DNA of 18,369 nt from Bacillota bacterium (GTDB lineage: Bacteria; Bacillota; Clostridia; Clostridiales; Clostridiaceae), in the NCBI GenBank assembly GCA_023417975.1, contig JAEZDX010000147.1, positions 1 through 18,369 on the forward strand. The letters are read 5' to 3'. A program made the translations under genes and the position numbers. A model generated the notes under the pieces. The model saw nothing but the letters and a program-made list of their open reading frames with translations, had not been told where the DNA came from and ran no database searches. Positions 7,828 to 14,649 of this stretch are shown here, in pieces. Position 1 is the first letter of the stretch; every line of letters starts with the position of its first letter.

Positions 7828-7992
7828 ATGAATGAACAAATGTCAGGGTATAGAAAGAAAATGGCATTGTTAGGACAAAAAATGCTGGCCGAGGAAGAAA
7901 ACAATGTAGAAGCTGATACGGATATAAATTATGAAATTGAAAGAGAAAAAAGTTTAAAAGAAAACCAGCATATTCATAATGAATTTGAGTAA
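7828..7992 (+). CDS. Small acidic protein of unknown function
   Basis: A 54-residue ORF. The ATG at 7828 follows GAGGTGAT at 7815-7822, a good Shine-Dalgarno site, which favours it over an in-frame ATG 12 codons upstream. The product begins MNEQMSGYRKKMALLGQK and is then strongly acidic (EEENNVEADTD), ending in a charged, probably helical tail. There is no signal peptide, membrane segment or cysteine. It lies alone between divergent DNA and the GH43 gene, followed by a weak hairpin. I do not recognise the family. The ribosome-binding site and clean codon use are the evidence that it is real; conservation was not tested. Confidence 0.5.
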   Translation: MNEQMSGYRKKMALLGQKMLAEEENNVEADTDINYEIEREKSLKENQHIHNEFE

Positions 7993-8014
7993 GAAGGTTA
8001 ACAATCTTCTAATT
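7992..8014 (+). terminator. Weak hairpin after the small ORF
   Basis: AGAAGGTT (7992-7999) pairs with AATCTTCT (8003-8010), with one G-U pair and a 3-nt loop, directly after the stop codon and followed by AATTTTAT. The T tract is poor and the loop tight, so this is at best a weak terminator. Confidence 0.3.
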
Positions 8015-8049
8015 TTATATGGTTTTACATCAATACTCTTTTTACTAAA

Positions 8050-8088
8050 TTAGTTTTATGCTATGATTTTCAATATACATAAAACTAA
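8050..8088 (+). promoter_or_regulatory. 11-bp perfect inverted repeat upstream of the GH43 gene
   Basis: TTAGTTTTATG at 8050-8060 is repeated inverted as CATAAAACTAA at 8078-8088, with 17 nt between. A TATGAT (8062-8067) that could be a -10 element lies inside, and the right arm runs into the AAGGAGG ribosome-binding site at 8087-8093. It could be a repressor operator over the promoter. If transcribed, it could be a hairpin that touches the ribosome-binding site. No known operator consensus is recognised. Confidence 0.45.
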
Positions 8089-8100
8089 GGAGGAATTATA

Positions 8101-9690
8101 TTGGACAAAATTACAGAGCAAATTAAAATCAAAGGCTTTTCAAAGGTATGGGTTTCAGATATGGAAAATGGAAACTTCAGAAATCCAATATTATTTGCAG
8201 ACTATTCGGATCCTGATGTTATAAAAGTAGGTGAGGATTTCTTTTTGATTTCCTCAAGTTTTAACTGTACGCCGGCCATTCCCCTTCTTCATTCAAAAGA
8301 CTTGGTGAATTGGAGCATTGTCAACTATATTGTTGACCGGCTGCCGGCACCATTTTATGATAAACCACAATATGGACTTGGAGTTTATGCACCAAGCCTA
8401 CGTTATCATGATAATAAGTTTTGGGTGTTCTATCCAGATCCTGATGCAGGAATTTATATGACATATACTGAGGACCCGTTTGGAAAGTGGCAGGAACCCG
8501 TAATGATTAAAGAGGCCAAAGGTTGGATTGATCCTTATCCGTTTTGGGATGACGACGGAAAGGCGTATCTGATAAATGCATTTGCAAAAAGCAGGTTGGG
8601 TTTTAGCAGCGTCATAAACATAAGTCCAATGAAGCCTGATGGTACTGGGCTTTTAGGAGAAGGTACAATCATATTTGATGGAAATAAGAACCACCCTTAT
8701 ATTGAAGGGCCTAAGGTATATAAAAGAGAAGGATATTATTATATTTTTGCTCCTGCCGGCGGAGTGGAAAAGGGATGGCAGACGGTACTGCGTTCAAAAA
8801 ATATTTATGGTCCTTATGAAGATAAAATAGTATTGCGCCAAGGAGAAACAAATATTAATGGACCGCATCAAGGCGGACTTGTTGAACTTGAAAGTGGAGA
8901 AGAATGGTTTGTACACTTCCAAGACATGAAAGAATATGGGAGAATACTTCATCTTCAACCTGTAACTTGGAAAAATCATTGGCCTATAATTGGAGAAGAC
9001 ATTAATAATGATGGTATCGGACAACCTATTTATGAGATGAAAAAGCCTGATGTAGGCAGGGATTATACTGCATGTGTACCTGATACAAGTGATGATTTTA
9101 TATCAGATTCATTAGGACTTCAATGGCAATGGAATGCAAACTATAAGGAACATTGGTATACATTAAATGAAAGAAAAGATTATTTAAGGTTATATGCTGT
9201 AAATGATATGTTGAATTGGGGGAATACAATATGGCATGCACCAAATCTGCTGCTTCAGAAATTTCCGGCACCAAGTTTCACTGCAACCACAAAGCTTCAG
9301 CTTAATTCTTCGGAAGGGAATATAAAAGCAGGATTGATTATTGGCGGCACACAATGCTTTTATGTGGCTGTTTACAAATATAAGGATTCACTGAAATTGG
9401 GATATTTTAAAGCGTACGAGGAAGATGGAAAAAGGGTAGAGTCTGAATTGGATACGCATAGCTTGTATGATAATGAAGTAATACTTAGAGTATCTGTAAA
9501 GGAAGGGGCATTGTGCAGTTACAGTTATAGCTTGGATGGAGAAAGTTTTATCAGTATAGGCGAAAGCTTTAAAGCTTCAAAAACATTATGGTCAGGAGCA
9601 AAGTTAGGAGTATTTTGCATTAATCCAAGTAAAACGGCTTCAAATTCTTACGCTGATTTTGACTGGTTTCTCGTAGAAGAAGATAAATAA
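8101..9690 (+). CDS. Family 43 glycoside hydrolase (beta-xylosidase/arabinofuranosidase type)
   Basis: A 529-residue enzyme with an N-terminal five-bladed propeller (about 25-310) and a C-terminal beta-sandwich (about 330-527) of the kind attached to GH43 xylosidases. The inverting triad is visible: general base Asp37 in YSDPDV, pKa modulator Asp144 in GWIDPYPF, general acid Glu202 in YIEGPKVY; His256 in GPHQGG is also conserved. There is no signal peptide, so it should act in the cytoplasm on imported short xylo- or arabino-oligosaccharides. The start is TTG at 8101, 7 nt after AAGGAGG. It is monocistronic, with no transporter or regulator beside it; a thrS promoter begins a few bases after its stop. 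The substrate cannot be fixed from sequence alone. An 11-bp inverted repeat upstream may be its operator. Confidence 0.9.
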   Translation: MDKITEQIKIKGFSKVWVSDMENGNFRNPILFADYSDPDVIKVGEDFFLISSSFNCTPAIPLLHSKDLVNWSIVNYIVDRLPAPFYDKPQYGLGVYAPSLRYHDNKFWVFYPDPDAGIYMTYTEDPFGKWQEPVMIKEAKGWIDPYPFWDDDGKAYLINAFAKSRLGFSSVINISPMKPDGTGLLGEGTIIFDGNKNHPYIEGPKVYKREGYYYIFAPAGGVEKGWQTVLRSKNIYGPYEDKIVLRQGETNINGPHQGGLVELESGEEWFVHFQDMKEYGRILHLQPVTWKNHWPIIGEDINNDGIGQPIYEMKKPDVGRDYTACVPDTSDDFISDSLGLQWQWNANYKEHWYTLNERKDYLRLYAVNDMLNWGNTIWHAPNLLLQKFPAPSFTATTKLQLNSSEGNIKAGLIIGGTQCFYVAVYKYKDSLKLGYFKAYEEDGKRVESELDTHSLYDNEVILRVSVKEGALCSYSYSLDGESFISIGESFKASKTLWSGAKLGVFCINPSKTASNSYADFDWFLVEEDK

Positions 9691-9695
9691 CGATA

Positions 9696-9724
9696 TTGAC
9701 AATTGTAATATTTTAGAATAGAAT
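9696..9724 (+). promoter_or_regulatory. Sigma-A promoter of the thrS leader
   Basis: TTGACA at 9696-9701, a 17-nt spacer, and TAGAAT at 9719-9724: a perfect -35 and a five-of-six -10. It lies between the GH43 stop and the first T-box leader, so transcription would start near 9731, just before stem I. Confidence 0.8.
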
Positions 9725-9734
9725 AAGTACATAA

Positions 9735-9972
9735 AAAAGCTATGAAGAGGAAAAGTAAGTGACTAACTGCTTTAAGAGAGGGAAACTCATTGGCTGAAAG
9801 GTTTCCTAAGAAAGTACCATTGAAAACCACCTCCGAGCTGATTACTGAAGTCTCAGTATGTAATTCCGCTTGACGGCGTTAAAGTTATTGAGTGATAGAA
9901 GTGTATAGTTACTTCTATAATTTGGGTGGAATCGCGATTATACTCGTCCCTTATTTAGGGATGAGTTTTTTT
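9735..9972 (+). promoter_or_regulatory. Threonine T-box leader 1 (tandem)
   Basis: A T-box riboswitch that senses uncharged tRNA-Thr and permits read-through when it is bound. The stem I motif GAAGAGG and the distal GCTGAAAGG are present. The specifier loop reads GAAAACCACCTCCGAG, giving specifier ACC (Thr) at 9826-9828. The T-box at 9922-9936 is TTGGGTGGAATCGCG; its UGGA would pair with a tRNA ending in UCCA. The terminator pairs 9942-9950 with 9958-9966 (one G-U pair) and ends in seven T residues. The T-box carries AATC where the consensus and the second leader have AACC, which may weaken the antiterminator. The 5' boundary is approximate. Confidence 0.92.
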
Positions 9973-9987
9973 ATTAATAAAAAAATA

Positions 9988-10257
9988 TAAAAGACTATGA
10001 AGAGGACGATTAGATAATTTACTGTTAAAAGAGAGAGAAACTCACCGGCTGAAAGGTTTCTTGAGCATGTATTGTTGAAAACCACCTCTGAGTCAAATGC
10101 TGAACGGATATATTAGAAGTTACTAAGCATCCAATTAAGCAAAGCTCGTCAATCTGCGTTAAAGATATAGAGTGACAGTTGTATTGTTAATACTTCTGTA
10201 ATTTGGGTGGAACCGCGAAATAACTCGTCCCTTATTGGGATGGGTTTTTATTTTTTT
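9988..10257 (+). promoter_or_regulatory. Threonine T-box leader 2 (tandem)
   Basis: A second complete T-box leader directly downstream of the first, with no promoter seen between them. It has the same GAAGAGG, GCTGAAAGG and specifier context (GAAAACCACCTCTGAG; ACC at 10081-10083). It also has a consensus T-box TTGGGTGGAACCGCG at 10203-10217. The terminator pairs 10223-10231 with 10237-10245 (two G-U pairs) and is followed by T tracts. Shared blocks such as GCGTTAAAG and TCGTCCCTTATT show that one leader is a diverged copy of the other. Both must be antiterminated for thrS to be expressed. The thrS ribosome-binding site follows a few bases later. Confidence 0.93.
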
Positions 10258-10276
10258 GAAAAAAGGAGGAATTGTT

Positions 10277-12046
10277 ATGTCAAAAGTATTGTTAAGAAAT
10301 GGTGACATCGTTGCTTGTAGCGATGAGGAAGAGAGAAGGGCCTTAAGACACACCGCAGCGCATATATTAGCTCAAGCAGTAAAGCGTCTGTATCCAGAAG
10401 CTAAACTGACTATCGGACCGGCAATTGATAATGGGTTCTATTATGATTTTGATTTGGCAGAGAAGCTGACTTTGGATTCACTCCATATAATTGAACAAGA
10501 GATGAGAAAAATAGTTAAAGAAAATTTGAAGCTTGAAAGAATCGTATTATCAAGAAAAGATGCGCTAAAATTAATGGAGGAAAAAGGTGAGAGCTATAAG
10601 GTTGAACTCATAAACGACTTACCTGAAGATGAAGAGCTTACTTTCTATAAACAAGGAGATTTTATTGATTTGTGTGCAGGGCCTCATGTCTTGTTTACTT
10701 CAAATGTAAAAGCAATAAAGCTTACTTCTCTGGCAGGTGCATATTGGCGGGGAAATGAAAAGAATAAAATGCTTCAGAGAGTATATGGTACTGCCTTTTC
10801 TAAGAAAAGTGAATTGGATGAGTATTTAAATATGCTTGAAGAAGCTAAGAAGAGAGACCACAGAAAGCTCGGAAAAGAACTAAAACTATTTGCTTTAATG
10901 GAAGAAGGACCAGGATTTCCGTTCTTTCTACCCAATGGAGTAGTATTGAAAAATAAGCTAATAGAATATTGGAGAGAGCTTCATAGCAAATACGGCTATG
11001 AAGAAATTGAAACTCCTCTTATTTTAAATAAGGAATTATGGGAAACTTCAGGGCACTGGTTTCACTATAAAGAAAATATGTACACTGTAAATATTGATGA
11101 AGAAGAATATGCAATAAAACCTATGAACTGTCCCGGAGGTATGCTTGTTTACAAATCAGAAACTCATTCTTATAGGGAACTCCCTATAAGGGCAGCGGAA
11201 CTGGGAAGAGTTCATAGGCATGAGCTTTCAGGAGCCTTACATGGGCTTATGAGAGTTAGAGCCTTTACTCAAGATGATGCGCATATATTTATGCTGCCGG
11301 AGCAGATAAAGGATGAGATAAAAGGAGTTATAAGGCTAATAGATGAGGTATACTCCCGCTTTGGATTTAAATATAAGGTTGAGCTTTCCACAAGACCGGA
11401 AAATTCAATGGGCAGTGATAGTGACTGGGAAATGGCAGAAGCATCCTTAAAGAATGCATTAGAAGAAATTAATATGCAATATAAAATAAATGAAGGGGAT
11501 GGAGCATTTTATGGTCCTAAGATTGACTTTCATCTTGAAGACAGTATAGGGAGAACATGGCAGTGCGGCACTATTCAATTGGATTTCCAGCTGCCTCAAA
11601 GATTTGAACTTGAATATGTGGGTAGTGATGGAGAAAAGCATAGACCTATTGTTATTCACAGGGTAATTTTCGGAAGTATAGAAAGATTTATAGGTATATT
11701 AATTGAACATTTTGCAGGTAAATTTCCGACTTGGCTCTGTCCGGTTCAAGTCAAAGTACTGCCCATATCGGAACAGTTTAATTCATATGCAGAGCAGATA
11801 ATGGAAAAACTAATTCAAAATAATATTAGAGCAGTAATTGATGACAGGGTGGAAAAGATAGGGTATAAAATACGGCAGGCAAGAAATGAGCGTGTGCCAT
11901 ACGTTATTGTCATAGGCGAAAAGGAGCAAAGTTCGGGAAGTATATCACTAAGAAGCAGGAAAAACGGAGAGGAAGGAACTTGTGGAATAGAGGACTTTAT
12001 TACAAGAATAAATGAAGAAATCATTAATAAAGCACTACATGAATAA
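10277..12046 (+). CDS. thrS: Threonyl-tRNA synthetase lacking the TGS domain
   Basis: A 589-residue class II synthetase that charges tRNA-Thr. The editing domain comes first, with HTAAH (25-29) and CAGPH (133-137). The catalytic core follows, with zinc ligands Cys285 (MNCPGG), His336 (DDAHIF) and His461 (VIHRV), and motif 2 RVHRHELSGALHG. The anticodon-binding domain fills about 485-589. These ligands lie 49-50 residues earlier than in E. coli ThrRS (Cys334, His385, His511), because the N-terminal TGS domain is missing. The upstream DNA is a T-box terminator and cannot encode it. The ATG at 10277 follows AAGGAGG closely; a 14-codon in-frame extension lies inside the terminator and is rejected. 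Expression depends on two tandem threonine T-boxes. It may be the only ThrRS or a thrZ-like second copy. Confidence 0.96.
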   Translation: MSKVLLRNGDIVACSDEEERRALRHTAAHILAQAVKRLYPEAKLTIGPAIDNGFYYDFDLAEKLTLDSLHIIEQEMRKIVKENLKLERIVLSRKDALKLMEEKGESYKVELINDLPEDEELTFYKQGDFIDLCAGPHVLFTSNVKAIKLTSLAGAYWRGNEKNKMLQRVYGTAFSKKSELDEYLNMLEEAKKRDHRKLGKELKLFALMEEGPGFPFFLPNGVVLKNKLIEYWRELHSKYGYEEIETPLILNKELWETSGHWFHYKENMYTVNIDEEEYAIKPMNCPGGMLVYKSETHSYRELPIRAAELGRVHRHELSGALHGLMRVRAFTQDDAHIFMLPEQIKDEIKGVIRLIDEVYSRFGFKYKVELSTRPENSMGSDSDWEMAEASLKNALEEINMQYKINEGDGAFYGPKIDFHLEDSIGRTWQCGTIQLDFQLPQRFELEYVGSDGEKHRPIVIHRVIFGSIERFIGILIEHFAGKFPTWLCPVQVKVLPISEQFNSYAEQIMEKLIQNNIRAVIDDRVEKIGYKIRQARNERVPYVIVIGEKEQSSGSISLRSRKNGEEGTCGIEDFITRINEEIINKALHE

Positions 12047-12051
12047 TTGTG

Positions 12052-12093
12052 AAAAAATACTGTCCTTAACTTGAATTGAGGGCAGTATTTTTT
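12052..12093 (+). terminator. Terminator of thrS
   Basis: An 18-bp stem with two G-U pairs (12052-12069 with 12076-12093) and loop CTTGAA, ending in six T residues, 5 nt after the thrS stop. A strong intrinsic terminator. Confidence 0.88.
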
Positions 12094-12094
12094 A

Positions 12095-12123
12095 TAGAAA
12101 TATGTAAAATAGTGGGTTATAAT
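12095..12123 (+). promoter_or_regulatory. Candidate sigma-A promoter of the HD-domain gene
   Basis: TAGAAA at 12095-12100, a 17-nt spacer and a perfect TATAAT at 12118-12123, directly after the thrS terminator and 61 nt before the next start codon. Confidence 0.5.
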
Positions 12124-12184
12124 GTGTATATAGAATGGAGTAGTTAACTTATAAAATAAAGATACAGGAAGGATGGAAATTATT

Positions 12185-12760
12185 ATGCAAATAAATGATA
12201 TTTCAACTTCAATAAGGAATATAGTTGAAGAGCAATGCAAATCGGAGGATAATATTTTTGGATACGAAATTTGGACATACCATATAGCAATTGTAGTTAA
12301 ATATGCAAAATTACTGGCCTATAAGCTGGGAGCTGATAAAGAGATTGTTGAGTTAGCCGCATTGCTGCATGACTATGCAAGTGTTAAAGATAAATCTATG
12401 TATGAAGAGCATCATGTATTTGGGGCTATTGAAGCTGAAAGAATTTTAAAGGATTATAAATATGATGAAGTGAAAATAGAAAAAGTTAAAGAATGTATTT
12501 TGCAGCATAGGGGCAGTGTAACACTGGAAAAGACTACGAAAGAAGCTATATGTATAGCTAGTGCTGACGCAATGGCTCATATAGACCAAGTTCCCTCACT
12601 ATTGCACCTTGCTTACTGCAAGAAAAAACTTGATGTAGACGAGGGAGCAGACTGGGTTTTTAATAAAATTCAAAGAAGCTGGAATAAGCTATGTCCGGAA
12701 GCAAAGGAAATAATAAAAGAAAAATATGAAAACTCAAAAATAATGTTGCTCAATAAATAA
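12185..12760 (+). CDS. HD-domain metal-dependent phosphohydrolase
   Basis: A 191-residue soluble protein of the HD superfamily. Metal-binding residues are visible: His33 (YHIAIV), the HD pair His62-Asp63 (ALLHDYAS), His76/His77 (EEHHVFG), His108 (LQHRGS) and Asp128 (ASADAMAHI). Such small HD proteins usually hydrolyse nucleotides or other phosphate esters; the substrate here is unknown. The ATG at 12185 is preferred: purine-rich AAGGATGG lies 8 nt upstream, whereas the in-frame ATG at 12173 abuts that site with no spacing. It seems to be transcribed alone from its own promoter; plsY begins about 190 nt later behind another candidate promoter. The neighbours give no functional hint. Confidence 0.85.
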   Translation: MQINDISTSIRNIVEEQCKSEDNIFGYEIWTYHIAIVVKYAKLLAYKLGADKEIVELAALLHDYASVKDKSMYEEHHVFGAIEAERILKDYKYDEVKIEKVKECILQHRGSVTLEKTTKEAICIASADAMAHIDQVPSLLHLAYCKKKLDVDEGADWVFNKIQRSWNKLCPEAKEIIKEKYENSKIMLLNK

Positions 12761-12797
12761 GGTTATAGTTTATTTTGAAGATTTTTGTTATTAAACC

Positions 12798-12826
12798 TTG
12801 GATAAGTCTCTAATTTGTTGTATCAT
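12798..12826 (+). promoter_or_regulatory. Candidate sigma-A promoter of plsY
   Basis: TTGGAT at 12798-12803, a 17-nt spacer and TATCAT at 12821-12826. The -10 is good and the -35 weak. It would give an untranslated leader of about 120 nt before the chosen plsY start. Confidence 0.4.
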
Positions 12827-12952
12827 GAAAAAGATATGCTTTGAAAGGACATAAAAGATTTTTAGTACATGCATTTATCATTTAGAATAAATTGGGAATG
12901 CAAAGGGATGAAGCAATACACACATACAAATGATAGAATTGGAGAGATTTTT

Positions 12953-13561
12953 GTGGAGAACATATATTTAATATTAGCATTATTTCTTTTATTTGCGTAT
13001 TTCTGCGGCTCGATACCAGCCGGGTATTTGATTTGTAAGAAGCTTTACGGCATTGATATACGAACGAAGGGAAGCGGAAATATAGGTTCTACAAATGTAA
13101 ACAGAATACTTGGCCGCAAAGCATCTATATATACACAAATTATTGATATTACTAAGGGTGTAGTGCCTGTTGTGCTATCTATATATTTGACAAATGTAAT
13201 AAGTATGCCAATTTCCAAGAATTTGATTATATCAATAGTGGCCCTCACTGTTATTTTAGGTCACGATTATACTCCTTTTCTTAAATTTAATGGAGGTAAA
13301 GGAGTAAATACTACTATAGGAGCATTCTTTTTCATAGCTGTTATACCTACTGTTATCGGAATATTAGCATATTTTGCATTAAAGCTGTTTACACCAATAG
13401 TTTCTTTAAGATCTATAACTTTGAGTATTTTAATTTTTTTAATGTGCGTGGTGCTGGCATATCCGATGGAAATAACTGCAGCTTCGGGTATAGCTTGCTT
13501 ACTCCTTATATATAGGCATAAAGATAATTTGTACAGATTGGCAAGAGGAGAAGAAGGTTAG
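12953..13561 (+). CDS. plsY: Glycerol-3-phosphate acyltransferase PlsY
   Basis: A 202-residue integral membrane enzyme that moves an acyl group from acyl-phosphate to glycerol 3-phosphate, the first step of phospholipid synthesis. The three PlsY motifs are present: GSIPAGYLICK (19-29), GSGNIGSTNVNRILG (40-54) and GHDYTPFLKFNGGKG (103-117). Hydrophobic helices lie between and after them, and the short charged C-terminus is usual. The start is taken as GTG at 12953, because GGAGAG lies 6 nt upstream and the length then matches the family. The frame is open for 28 more codons upstream, but that stretch is hydrophilic and atypical. The small unknown gene at 13628 follows on the same strand and may be co-transcribed. 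Confidence 0.93.
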   Translation: MENIYLILALFLLFAYFCGSIPAGYLICKKLYGIDIRTKGSGNIGSTNVNRILGRKASIYTQIIDITKGVVPVVLSIYLTNVISMPISKNLIISIVALTVILGHDYTPFLKFNGGKGVNTTIGAFFFIAVIPTVIGILAYFALKLFTPIVSLRSITLSILIFLMCVVLAYPMEITAASGIACLLLIYRHKDNLYRLARGEEG

Positions 13562-13627
13562 AGCAAAAAGCAAGAATACATAATTGAATATGCTTTGAGC
13601 AATACTTTATATGGAGGAGGAATGGTT

Positions 13628-13840
13628 ATGGATGAAAGAAATGTAATGGCTGTAGCGGATGTTCTCAGTGCTCATTCATATAAAGTTGATGCTCTTATTA
13701 ACATTTTGATTCAAAAAGGTGTTTTCTCACCTGATGAATTTAATTCAGAGCTGGAGAATGTTATGAATGAGGCAGAAAAACAAAGTGCTACCGATGAATA
13801 TGTTATTGAAGAGATGAAAAAGAAAATTATGTTAAAGTAA
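13628..13840 (+). CDS. Small acidic helical protein of unknown function
   Basis: A 70-residue ORF starting MDERNVMAVADVLSAH. GGAGGAGG at 13613-13620 lies 7 nt before the ATG at 13628; an earlier ATG at 13622 is too close to it. The sequence looks helical throughout, with hydrophobic spacing in the first half (VDALINILIQKGVF), an FSPDEF turn and a charged end (MKKKIMLK). There is no signal or membrane segment. It follows plsY by 66 nt and ends at a strong terminator, so the two may form one transcript. I do not recognise the family. The ribosome-binding site and terminator make it likely to be a real gene. Confidence 0.65.
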   Translation: MDERNVMAVADVLSAHSYKVDALINILIQKGVFSPDEFNSELENVMNEAEKQSATDEYVIEEMKKKIMLK

Positions 13841-13865
13841 AAGGCATCGGCTTGATGCCTTTTTT
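13839..13865 (+). terminator. Terminator after the 70-residue ORF
   Basis: AAAGGCATC (13840-13848) pairs perfectly with GATGCCTTT (13854-13862) around GGCTT, followed by T residues to 13865. It overlaps the stop codon of the small gene. Since mscL converges on it and its minus-strand side carries four T residues, it may serve both. Confidence 0.85.
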
Positions 13866-13880
13866 CTTAAGCAGACTACT

Positions 13881-14270
13881 TTAATTATTTCTAATTCTAA
13901 GTAAATCTCTAATTTCGGTAAGTAACAGCTCTTCCTTTGAGAGCTTTTCTTCAGCGGGAACTTCTTCTATTTTGGCTTTTCGAATTGAGGTTAACTTATT
14001 AAAAGACTTAATTATTATAAACACAGAAAAGGCAATTATAACAAAATCTAAAATATTTTGAATAAACATTCCGTATTTTATTTCTGCTTTGCCTACGGAA
14101 ATCACTGCCTTTGAAATATCAATCTTACCGAGAAAGATACCTAATAAAGGCATTATTATATCGGCTACTAGAGATGAGACTATTTTGTTGAAGGCACCTC
14201 CAATAATTATACCTACAGCTAAGTCGATAATATTGCCTTTCAATGCAAATTTTCTAAATTCCGTCCACAT
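13881..14270 (-). CDS. mscL: Large-conductance mechanosensitive channel MscL
   Basis: A 129-residue membrane channel that opens under membrane tension to release solutes after hypo-osmotic shock. The N-terminal amphipathic piece MWTEFRKFALKGN leads into helix 1 (about 15-43), with the conserved pore-lining AVGIIIGGAFNKIVSSLV and the IIMPLLG turn. A short periplasmic loop precedes helix 2 (about 70-90), and a charged helical bundle with EEKLSKEELLLTEIRDLLR ends the protein. Length is typical for the family. AAAGGAGA lies 7 nt before the ATG. The gene is alone on the minus strand, converging on the small ORF terminator and divergent from sspH. Confidence 0.96.
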   Translation of the reverse strand: MWTEFRKFALKGNIIDLAVGIIIGGAFNKIVSSLVADIIMPLLGIFLGKIDISKAVISVGKAEIKYGMFIQNILDFVIIAFSVFIIIKSFNKLTSIRKAKIEEVPAEEKLSKEELLLTEIRDLLRIRNN

Positions 14271-14312
14271 AGTAAATCTCCTTTATAATTAATTATCTAA
14301 TTAATGTACTAA

Positions 14313-14342
14313 GAATATATTAAGCCTATTACATACATATTG
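14313..14342 (+). promoter_or_regulatory. Candidate sigma-G promoter of sspH
   Basis: GAATA at 14313-14317 fits the sigma-F/G -35 (GNATR). After exactly 18 nt, CATATTG at 14336-14342 matches the -10 CATNNTA at six of seven positions. It lies 36 nt before an H-type spore protein gene, a class made in the forespore under this sigma factor in Bacillus. Confidence 0.5.
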
Positions 14343-14378
14343 CCAGTATTCCATAAAATAATATGAGGAGGTGATTGT

Positions 14379-14576
14379 ATGGATTCTCATGAAGCTTATG
14401 ATATAATAGAGTCTGCAGGTTATACTGATATTATGTATGAGGATAAGAAAGTTTGGCTTGAACAGATTAATGATGAAGAAAATACTGCCTTAATAAAGGA
14501 TATGAATAGTGACAAAACATATCTTGTACCACTAGGAAAGCTCAGAAAGACCGATGGTGAAAAAGAGTTCTCATGA
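14379..14576 (+). CDS. sspH: H-type small acid-soluble spore protein
   Basis: A 65-residue acidic protein resembling SspH of Bacillus: an N-terminal AYDIIESAG helix, then a short beta-rich part with VWLEQINDEENTALIK and YLVPLGKLRK. In B. subtilis SspH the corresponding stretches are RAKEIVES, QHVDEETETARI and TVPVNQL. Minor SASPs of this type are packed into the spore core; their exact role is unclear. GAGGAGGTGAT just before the ATG is a strong ribosome-binding site. A candidate sigma-G promoter lies upstream, consistent with forespore expression. It is transcribed alone. Downstream, AAATC/GATTT near 14610-14622 with a T tract may be a weak terminator. Confidence 0.82.
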   Translation: MDSHEAYDIIESAGYTDIMYEDKKVWLEQINDEENTALIKDMNSDKTYLVPLGKLRKTDGEKEFS

Positions 14577-14649
14577 AATCAACCCTAAGCCGTATTTTAT
14601 TTAAGAAGCAAATCATTGATTTTTTCAATTAACTCTTGTATATAATTAT

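Noticed and set aside
7639..7839. 66-codon minus-strand ORF in the divergent region
   Set aside because: No Shine-Dalgarno site, low-complexity AT-driven composition, and it runs across the hairpin cluster and the small plus-strand gene's start.
9967..10000. A separate promoter between the two T-box leaders
   Set aside because: The stretch is A/T-rich but has no -35-like hexamer at a suitable distance from any -10-like hexamer.
10235..10276. Longer N-terminus for thrS
   Set aside because: These 14 codons lie in the T-box terminator and ribosome-binding site; the ATG at 10277 has AAGGAGG.
11815..12240. 141-codon minus-strand ORF
   Set aside because: Antisense to the end of thrS and across its terminator; composition is that of a shadow frame.
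12869..12952. Longer N-terminus for PlsY
   Set aside because: The extra 28 residues are hydrophilic and not part of the family; GTG at 12953 has a ribosome-binding site and gives the normal length.
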